A stretch of 5,280 nucleotides of DNA from the NCBI GenBank assembly GCA_937967705.1, contig CALCJG010000478.1, positions 1 to 5,280 on the forward strand, written 5' to 3'. Below are positions 1 through 4,428 of this stretch, in pieces (the stretch's first letter is position 1; each line of letters starts with the position of its first letter). A program made the position numbers and the translations under genes. The stretch comes from an uncultured Spirochaetia bacterium. GTDB taxonomy: Bacteria > Spirochaetota > UBA4802 > JAGODF01. Under the pieces are notes generated by a model. The model was not told the origin of the DNA and searched no databases. It worked only from the letters and a program-made list of their open reading frames with translations.

Positions 1-1570
1 AGCGTATGATATCGTTGATGCTCTTTCCCAGGAGGTCGGGTTCCCTGTAGCCCAGGATGTTCGTGGCGCCGCGGTTGAGGCTTGTGATTTTCCGGGAGAG
101 GTCCATGGAGATGATGCCGATGAAATCGTTCTGCACGATCTTTTCCTGGAAAGCGGTCAGGTTGCCGATCAGATCTTCCATCTTTTTTCGTTTGGAAATG
201 TCCCGGCTGACGATCTGAAAAGCCGCCCTGGGGTCATGATAACGGCTGATGGTCAGCTCGCTCCAGAGATCCTTGCTGGCCGGAACGTTCATCTTCAGCT
301 CAAAGGGTTCGGGATCGCCCCCCTCATCCAAGCAGGTGCCGATGACCTCTCGCAGCCTGTTCTTGTCCCGATGGGAGAAAAAGGAGTAGATGTTGTGGGT
401 CTTGATCATGTTGGCGGTCAGTCCCGTCCTGCTATAGAAGGTTTTGTTGGCAAAACGGATATCCCCGTCCTTGTCGCAGAGGAGAATCATGTCCCGGGAA
501 TTCTCCACGAGATTGCGGTATTTGATCTCAGAGCGAATCAGGTTCTCGGAACTCTTCTGGCGGCTGATCTCCACGGCTGAGGAGTTGGCCAGGAAATTGT
601 AATACTCATAGTTCTCCTCAAGAACGTCGCCGTCGGCAAATATTCCGATCGCTCCTTCCGCCCGGGATTTTGTTTTCAGAGGAAAGATGACCAGGGACGT
701 GTCTCTGAAGAGTGAGATCGTCTTTTCCAGGGTCTCGGGATTTTGGGTGATATTGCATGATATGAAGAAATCCCGCATGCCCTGCTCGCCCCGGTAGAAG
801 AGGGGTTTGCCTATCTGGGCCGTGTGAACGAAGGGATTCCTGGGGGAGCGTTTGGGGTGGAGATGAATCCCCATGAGGTTCAGTCCCAGCATTTCATTCA
901 TGTCGATCAGAATGCGTTCGGGGTGAACCGCCGCGATATACATGTCGTCCTTACTGAAGAGAGCGAAGGCGATGGCTTTGACCCTAAGGGATTTGTACCC
1001 CTCTATGATCAGCCGGATGCTCTCGTTCATGTTGTGAGCGCTCTTGAGTTCATGGACGGTGTTGACCAGGGCTGTCAGCTTCTTCTCCTTGTCCCTCAGA
1101 ATGCCGATCTTCTGGTGGATTGATGCTTCCAGTTCCCAGCTGTATTTTTCTATCCTCTTTTCCGCCTGTATGCGGTGAGTGATGTCATCGATGGATTCCA
1201 GAACAGCAATGATTCGCCCGTCAGCGGACCGGACAGGGGAGGTTGTCAGTTTATAATGCACCTGGCTGCCGGCATGGAGACTCCGGATTTCCCGGGATGC
1301 CGGTTTGCCTGTAAGGAAGGTCTTTTCCAGGAGGCAGTCATCGCAGGGGTTATCCCGCTCGAAAGGGGGTATCACCCTGTAGCAGATGTTTCTTTCCCCC
1401 TCCAGGTATCGTGGAAACTGTCCCCGAAATTGTCGGTTGGTACGCGTTATGATATAATCTTTCCCAGCGGTGAAAATGGCCTGGGGCAGTGAATCAAAAA
1501 CCAGGGAGAGCTCATCGGTCTCCCCGAAGGTATCAGGACTGTCGTCCCGGTTTATCGTGTTTTGGCTCAT
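1..1570 (-). CDS. PAS-GAF-PAS-PAS sensory signalling protein, N-terminal 523 residues (partial)
   Basis: An uninterrupted reading frame runs from ATG at 1570 leftward off the window edge, so the output domain (histidine kinase, GGDEF or other) cannot be named. No transmembrane segment is seen, suggesting a cytoplasmic sensor. Domains in order: a PAS domain at about residues 20-132, ending in the typical ESIDDITHRIQAE transition; a coiled-coil-like linker at about 133-170; a GAF-like domain at about 170-340; a second PAS at about 345-463 (YRNLVENSRDMILLCDKDGD near its start, VSRDISKRKK at its end); and a third PAS from about 470, cut by the edge (ITSLNRGATNILGY, then DLLGKSINDII). The first PAS carries Cys63, Cys76 and Cys79 (C-x12-C-x2-C), which could bind metal or sense redox state; that role is inference. 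The start is uncertain: an in-frame TGA lies two codons upstream, the next internal Met is at residue 181, and the nearest good ribosome binding site is 27 nt away. The frame's PAS motifs make it far more credible than the opposite-strand frames here. Confidence 0.9.
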   Translation of the reverse strand, partial: MSQNTINRDDSPDTFGETDELSLVFDSLPQAIFTAGKDYIITRTNRQFRGQFPRYLEGERNICYRVIPPFERDNPCDDCLLEKTFLTGKPASREIRSLHAGSQVHYKLTTSPVRSADGRIIAVLESIDDITHRIQAEKRIEKYSWELEASIHQKIGILRDKEKKLTALVNTVHELKSAHNMNESIRLIIEGYKSLRVKAIAFALFSKDDMYIAAVHPERILIDMNEMLGLNLMGIHLHPKRSPRNPFVHTAQIGKPLFYRGEQGMRDFFISCNITQNPETLEKTISLFRDTSLVIFPLKTKSRAEGAIGIFADGDVLEENYEYYNFLANSSAVEISRQKSSENLIRSEIKYRNLVENSRDMILLCDKDGDIRFANKTFYSRTGLTANMIKTHNIYSFFSHRDKNRLREVIGTCLDEGGDPEPFELKMNVPASKDLWSELTISRYHDPRAAFQIVSRDISKRKKMEDLIGNLTAFQEKIVQNDFIGIISMDLSRKITSLNRGATNILGYREPDLLGKSINDIIR

Positions 1571-1573
1571 CAA

Positions 1574-1602
1574 TCAGTGCGATATCATTATAAATTTCTC
1601 CT
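1574..1602 (-). promoter_or_regulatory. Ribosome binding site plus four-codon in-frame minicistron ahead of the PAS gene
   Basis: On the minus strand AGGAG (1602-1598) is followed after 9 nt by ATG at 1588. That ATG opens a four-codon frame (Met-Ile-Ser-His) ending in TGA at 1576-1574. Then come TTG (1573-1571) and the ATG (1570) of the PAS gene, all in the same frame. The good ribosome binding site therefore points at the minicistron, and the PAS ATG has no close site of its own. Possible readings are reinitiation after the minicistron, a translational brake, a TTG or ATG start reached by a long spacer, or a nonsense change near the original 5' end. Confidence 0.55.
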
Positions 1603-1643
1603 GGTTTAATATCCTTCCCTGGTATACAGCTCTTTTTAAATGA

Positions 1644-1678
1644 GGATTGCCCCCACAATCCCCTGATGGGTTTGCCCC
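1644..1678 (-). repeat. Hairpin and near-duplicate 10-mers in the PAS gene leader
   Basis: Read on the minus strand, GGATTG (1661-1656) and CAATCC (1649-1644) form a perfect 6-bp stem around a TGGGGG loop. The decamer GGGGCAAACC (1678-1669) is repeated as GGGGCAATCC (1653-1644), one mismatch, 25 nt apart. Both lie in the presumed 5' untranslated leader. It resembles no riboswitch class I can name with confidence: GGGCAAACC recalls the start of the c-di-GMP-I aptamer, but the rest of that consensus is absent. It may be a protein-binding or RNA-structure element. Confidence 0.35.
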
Positions 1679-1768
1679 GTCTTTGTGGGTGTTCGGGTTA
1701 TTCTCCATCGGAACGGCGGTTGTGTCTTTTTTTATGAATATTATGGCACAAAAATCCTTCAGAAACGA

Positions 1769-1798
1769 ATAATACTATCGAAACCGTCCTCATAACAA
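1769..1798 (-). promoter_or_regulatory. Candidate sigma70-type promoter for the PAS gene
   Basis: On the minus strand TTGTTA (1798-1793) and TATTAT (1774-1769) are separated by 18 bases, giving 4/6 and 5/6 matches to the sigma70 boxes. Transcription would begin near 1762 and leave a leader of about 190 nt before ATG 1570. The block is AT-rich, so a chance match is quite possible. Confidence 0.3.
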
Positions 1799-1808
1799 AT
1801 ACAAAAAC

Positions 1809-1818
1809 TGACGCGTCA
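1809..1818. repeat. 10-bp perfect palindrome TGACGCGTCA
   Basis: A self-complementary decamer lies in otherwise AT-rich DNA, about 11 bases upstream (in minus-strand sense) of the candidate PAS promoter -35 box. The symmetry and position would suit a dimeric regulator's operator, but a single short site is weak evidence. Confidence 0.25.
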
Positions 1819-1939
1819 ACACCCAAACACAGCGACTAAAGCAAAAGATATTCATGGAGGATAAAATTTCAACAAATAAAAACCGTCCAGACTGATTTTT
1901 TTGAAGCCACATAAACTATGCTATGACCGGCTTTGGAAA

Positions 1940-2128
1940 TTACAGGGAATAGGTGGGGTCCTTTTTTACGAGGATTTCCTTAATCTTAGATTCTCCCGCG
2001 GAAAAATATATGATATGAGATTCCAGTATCTTGTATTCGCTCATCAATTTAAAAAATTCGTCGTCGAAGGAGATGTCGAGCAGATCAATCTCCCGTAATC
2101 TATTTTTACTGATAAAAATCGCTTTCAT
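1940..2128 (-). CDS. Small hypothetical protein, 62 aa
   Basis: I do not recognise this protein. It is an acidic/basic, Ile/Leu/Lys-rich 62-residue chain with no signal peptide, membrane segment or cysteine. It begins MKAIFISKNRLREIDLLDIS and ends KKDPTYSL. It looks soluble, probably alpha/beta or helical. ATG 2128 is preceded by AGGG about 6-7 nt upstream, and an in-frame TAA two codons upstream fixes this as the first possible Met. A promoter with good -35 and -10 boxes lies about 70 nt upstream on the same strand, which favours this strand over the overlapping plus-strand frame at 1901-2098 (TTG start, no ribosome binding site). It stands between the PAS gene and the divergent lolA operon, pointing the same way as the PAS gene. 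It could be a small regulator, an orphan gene or a degraded remnant. Confidence 0.5.
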   Translation of the reverse strand: MKAIFISKNRLREIDLLDISFDDEFFKLMSEYKILESHIIYFSAGESKIKEILVKKDPTYSL

Positions 2129-2203
2129 TCTTTACCCTGATAATAGTGTTGGTGCAGAAACGTCTTTTTCTAACGGTCTTTCTCTCTGTCGTGCCTGTAC
2201 TCA

Positions 2204-2256
2204 ACTATAGGGAAACAAGGGATTTTGTCCAGAATTTATTTCTTTTTTTTTCTTCC
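2204..2256 (-). promoter_or_regulatory. Likely sigma70-type promoter with upstream A-tract, driving the small minus-strand gene
   Basis: On the minus strand TGGACA (2231-2226) and TATAGT (2209-2204) are separated by 16 bases, each a 5/6 match to the sigma70 boxes. Directly upstream lies an A-rich stretch with nine consecutive A (2251-2243) followed by GAAATAAATT, the kind of sequence that works as an UP element. The expected start is near 2197, giving a leader of about 70 nt before ATG 2128. This is the best-looking promoter in the window by consensus. Confidence 0.5.
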
Positions 2257-2394
2257 AGCCGCATGAAGGTAAAATTTATGTTTTAGTATTGACTTTTTCC
2301 CGGCAGTCTATACGTTGAACCCGTTATATTGCAGTTTGAAGTGTGCAGAATATCCTTAAAGATTAAAAAAATCATCCGCGAGAATCTGTCGGGT

Positions 2395-2425
2395 TTGAAT
2401 GCTATCACATTTTACCGTTTATCAT
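2395..2425 (+). promoter_or_regulatory. Candidate promoter for the lolA-rodZ-rimO operon
   Basis: TTGAAT (2395-2400) and TATCAT (2420-2425) are 19 bases apart, 4/6 and 5/6 matches to sigma70 boxes with a long spacer. Transcription starting near 2432 would place the structured element at 2452-2491 wholly inside the leader of lolA. The match is modest and the surrounding DNA is AT-rich. Confidence 0.3.
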
Positions 2426-2451
2426 AAGCGTTACAGCGCCGGTTCATTTCT

Positions 2452-2491
2452 ATCCCCCTGTCAGGCCAGGGGGATGTATATTTAGGCCTGA
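2452..2491 (+). promoter_or_regulatory. Leader hairpin with possible pseudoknot or alternative pairing upstream of lolA
   Basis: ATCCCCCTG (2452-2460) and CAGGGGGAT (2467-2475) form a perfect 9-bp stem closing a 6-nt loop, TCAGGC. That loop plus the next base, TCAGGCC (2461-2467), is perfectly complementary to GGCCTGA at 2485-2491. The RNA could therefore form an H-type pseudoknot (loop pairing with 2486-2491) or switch between two hairpins. No T-run follows the first stem, so it is not a standard terminator, and no plus-strand gene lies upstream to need one. Its place about 70 nt before the lolA start suggests post-transcriptional control or an RNA-binding site. It matches no riboswitch class I can name. 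Confidence 0.45.
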
Positions 2492-2560
2492 AAGGTGCGT
2501 ATTCCTGCCCCTATCTCTCGGGGGACAGCTGGAATAATTCTAAGGAACATGGTTTATACA

Positions 2561-3259
2561 ATGAACAAGAAGCGAGCCATTACCGCCCTGGTCGCCTCAT
2601 TAGCAATCGTGATGATGGTTGCGGGGGCTGTCCATGCCTATAAATTCGAATTCATCACCGTTACGGATATCGTCAAAAAAGTGAAAAAGCGTTTTTCCGA
2701 GGTCGAGAGTTATCAGGCGGACTTTATCATCAACTCTGAGAAGATAGGCAAGAAGAGCCAGCAGTCTGGAGTTGTTCGATACAAATCATCGGACAAACTG
2801 CTCATCGAATTTCACAGACCAAGCGGCCAGCGTATTATCTCCAATGGTAAGCTCCTGTGGATCTATATCCCCTCAATGAACGTAGTTGCGGAGCAGGATC
2901 TGAAATCCTCCGATTCCCTTTTCTCGTCCGGTACCAAGAGCGGACTGAGAAGGCTTTTTTCCAAATACCATTATCGTTTTGCCTCGAAGGATCAGCCGGA
3001 ACCCCAGCCGGACGGCACGAAGAAGTATACCCTCCTGCTGAAACAGAAGGAGAGCCGCAGCGGTTTTCGAACCCTTAAGCTCTGGATTTCCGAAGAATAC
3101 CTGATCGTCAAGGCCTATGGGGAAACATCGACAGGGAAGAAGCTTCAAATAGAATTCAATAACATTAAAACCGATGTGTCGTTGCCCAACGGTATTTTTA
3201 AGTTCGACATCCCCCCGAGGGCAAGAGTCATTAAAAATCCCATGATATCAGAGGAGTAA
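2561..3259 (+). CDS. lolA: LolA-family outer membrane lipoprotein carrier protein
   Basis: LolA is the periplasmic chaperone that accepts lipoproteins from the inner-membrane LolCDE exporter and carries them to the outer membrane. The 232-residue product has a clear Sec signal peptide: MNKKR, a hydrophobic core at about residues 7-21, and a probable cut after AVHA (residue 26). The mature part shows the LolA fold pattern: an N-terminal helix ending VESYQADF (about 47-55), strand-rich VVRYKSSDKLLIEFHRPSGQ (71-90), the ISNGKLLWIYIP strand pair, and a C-terminal LPNGIFKFDIPPRARV. Length is near the family norm. ATG 2561 is chosen because it gives a proper signal peptide; ATG 2549 (MVYT extension) and GTG 2495 are in frame alternatives. 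AAGGA at 2542-2546 lies 14 nt before 2561 and 2 nt before 2549, so spacing does not settle it. It is the first gene of a three-gene unit; its stop is 5 nt before rodZ. Substrate handling is inferred from the family. Confidence 0.85.
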   Translation: MNKKRAITALVASLAIVMMVAGAVHAYKFEFITVTDIVKKVKKRFSEVESYQADFIINSEKIGKKSQQSGVVRYKSSDKLLIEFHRPSGQRIISNGKLLWIYIPSMNVVAEQDLKSSDSLFSSGTKSGLRRLFSKYHYRFASKDQPEPQPDGTKKYTLLLKQKESRSGFRTLKLWISEEYLIVKAYGETSTGKKLQIEFNNIKTDVSLPNGIFKFDIPPRARVIKNPMISEE

Positions 3260-3264
3260 CAGAC

Positions 3265-4401
3265 GTGGAAAGCATAGGCGAAAAACTAAAGGCTGCGAGG
3301 GAGGCCAGGAAACTGTCCGTAAAAGAGGTTGCCAAGGAGACCAATATCACCTATAAATATGTTGAGGCCCTGGAGGATGAGGACTTCGACAAGTTCCCGG
3401 GCGAGACCTACTTGCTGGGATTCCTCAGGTCATATGCGGAATACCTCAAGCTGGACGCGGATGAAATCATTCAATCTTATAAGGGCTACAAGATAGGGGA
3501 GAGCGCTACTCCCCTGGAGGAGCTTACAAGACCGACCCGCTCTCCCTATCTGATAAATTTCTCGACTTTTTATCATAAATATAAGAATTATTTCTATATC
3601 GGTGAAATTGCCCTGGGGCTTATTCTTATCATTTTCGTTTTTTATTCCATCTTTTCAAGCAATGTCAGTGTCAGCGACGGAAGTGACAAGCTCAAGGACA
3701 TCAAGAGCAGTTCCGACGGTCAGAAGCTTTCGGATATCGGGAATTACAACAAGCTCATGCTGAACAATGGCGTGGGGTATGCCATCGTGGCCATAAACGA
3801 AGGTGTGTTCTTCTCGGTGGACAAACGCGACGCGATGTTCATCCTGAGGGAAATCAAGAGCAAGGAGCAGGTTGTCCTGGAGATTTCTCCCGGTAACGTG
3901 ACCGAAACCATTGAAAAGGACAAGCCGAAGCTGCTGACCATCGCAGGATGCCCCCGCAAAGTGGAGTTTACCCTGAAGGCCCTGGCGGGCAGCAGCGCCA
4001 ACATCAAGGTGGTGCTGGGCGACAGGGTGGAAGCGGAGGCCAAAGAGGCCGTTGAACAGAAGGAGAAGCCCGTCGATGTGAGCGACAGCAAGGTTATTGC
4101 GCGCAACGAGAAGAACCTTGCCATCATATTCGAGGCCGAATTCAAACAGAAATCCTTTATCGAGGTTTACCTGGACGGTATGCTCAAGCGTAGAGGAATG
4201 ATCCCTGCAGGAGTGAAGGAGCGCTGGGAGGCCTCGAGCCATATTCAGATACGAATCGGAAACGCCGGGGGCGTGAACGTCAAGATCAATAACAAGGAAT
4301 ACCGCTGGGGAGGCCCCGGTGCCGTCGCTAACAAGATCATCACTTGGAGAAAGGATCTGACCAATCCCAATGTCTACCACATCAATGTAAAAGACTGGTA
4401 A
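3265..4401 (+). CDS. rodZ: RodZ-like membrane protein (N-terminal HTH, one TM segment, C-terminal DUF4115)
   Basis: RodZ links the MreB cytoskeleton to the cell-wall elongation machinery through a cytoplasmic HTH domain and a periplasmic tail. In this 378-residue protein the HTH_25/XRE-type domain spans about residues 3-72 (IGEKLKAAREARKLSVKEVA, ITYKYVEALE, FPGETYLLGFLRSYAEYL). A Lys/Tyr-rich linker leads to one membrane segment at about 111-131. The C-terminal DUF4115-like domain is at about 285-365, with IEVYLDGMLKRRG, IQIRIGNAGGVNV and the closing GGPGAV. Between them, residues about 165-255 form a beta-rich stretch I do not recognise as standard RodZ. The start is GTG 3265, with GAGGAG (3251-3256) 8 nt upstream; this site overlaps the lolA 3' end, so translation of the two genes is probably coupled. 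The single TM segment predicts the N-terminus in the cytoplasm and the C-terminus in the periplasm. MreB binding is inferred from the family. Confidence 0.85.
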   Translation: MESIGEKLKAAREARKLSVKEVAKETNITYKYVEALEDEDFDKFPGETYLLGFLRSYAEYLKLDADEIIQSYKGYKIGESATPLEELTRPTRSPYLINFSTFYHKYKNYFYIGEIALGLILIIFVFYSIFSSNVSVSDGSDKLKDIKSSSDGQKLSDIGNYNKLMLNNGVGYAIVAINEGVFFSVDKRDAMFILREIKSKEQVVLEISPGNVTETIEKDKPKLLTIAGCPRKVEFTLKALAGSSANIKVVLGDRVEAEAKEAVEQKEKPVDVSDSKVIARNEKNLAIIFEAEFKQKSFIEVYLDGMLKRRGMIPAGVKERWEASSHIQIRIGNAGGVNVKINNKEYRWGGPGAVANKIITWRKDLTNPNVYHINVKDW

Positions 4402-4428
4402 GCCTTGTTTCTTTCGAGGGGGCTTACC
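4397..4428 (+). promoter_or_regulatory. Hairpin spanning the rodZ stop and rimO start region
   Basis: GGTAAGCC (4397-4404) is perfectly complementary to GGCTTACC (4421-4428), extendable by two G-U pairs inside, with a 16-nt interval. The rodZ stop TAA (4399-4401) is in the left arm. The TTG start candidate (4405) and most of a purine-rich GAGGGGG (4416-4422) lie in the loop and at its edge. A ribosome finishing rodZ would open the stem, so this arrangement suits translational coupling of rimO to rodZ. No U-run follows, so it is not a typical terminator. Confidence 0.5.

Larger units (their letters stand above)
1603..1939. other. Intergenic region between the PAS gene and the small minus-strand gene
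   Basis: No convincing coding frame is visible in these 337 bases. The half next to the PAS gene has C-rich tracts and a small hairpin, and would form that gene's 5' leader. The far half (about 1730-1900) is AT-rich with a candidate minus-strand promoter, a 10-bp palindrome and two copies of AAACCGTCC (1781-1789 and 1880-1888). A 13-codon plus-strand frame from ATG at 1854 has no ribosome binding site in front of it and is not called. No clear rho-independent terminator for the small gene at 1940-2128 was found, so read-through into the PAS gene is possible. Confidence 0.6.
2257..2560. other. Intergenic region and leader of the lolA operon
   Basis: This AT-rich stretch has no credible gene. 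The left part (2257-2390) shows nothing firm; TTGACT at 2289-2294 looks like a -35 box, but the nearest -10-like hexamer (TATACG, 2309) is only 14 bases away. The right part holds a candidate plus-strand promoter, a 9-bp hairpin with possible pseudoknot, and a second imperfect hairpin at 2501-2535 (ATTCC with GGAAT, CCCC with GGGG). That second hairpin ends 6 bases before the purine-rich AAGGA at 2542-2546. Confidence 0.5.

Noticed and set aside
236..1492. Three plus-strand frames (236-580, 824-1123, 1175-1492) of about 100 codons each
   Set aside because: They lie antisense to a single continuous minus-strand frame with clear PAS and GAF motifs; their translations resemble no family.
1644..1690. 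c-di-GMP-I riboswitch (GGGCAAACC on the minus strand)
   Set aside because: Only that short block matches; the other conserved segments of the aptamer are absent.
1743..1760. Sigma54-type promoter starting TGGCAC
   Set aside because: The GG-N10-GC spacing fails: the required downstream GC is CT.
1875..1940. Terminator for the small minus-strand gene (AAGCC/GGCTT stem)
   Set aside because: The stem is 5 bp with a large, poorly paired interior and is followed by an A-run, not a U-run, on the minus strand.
1901..2098. 65-codon plus-strand frame with TTG start
   Set aside because: No ribosome binding site precedes it, and the opposite strand has an ATG start, a Shine-Dalgarno-like site and a promoter for the 62-aa frame.
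2220..2256. Rho-independent terminator on the plus strand ahead of the nine-T run
   Set aside because: Only a 3-4 bp stem precedes the T-run and no plus-strand gene lies upstream; the run reads better as an A-tract upstream of the minus-strand promoter.
2495..2560. GTG-initiated N-terminal extension of lolA
   Set aside because: It would put 22 residues in front of a well-formed signal peptide and overlaps the structured leader; GAAAGG abuts the GTG with no spacing.
3655..4380. 241-codon minus-strand frame, with another at 3744-4145
   Set aside because: Both are antisense to the rodZ-like gene, whose HTH, membrane segment and DUF4115 domain are recognisable.
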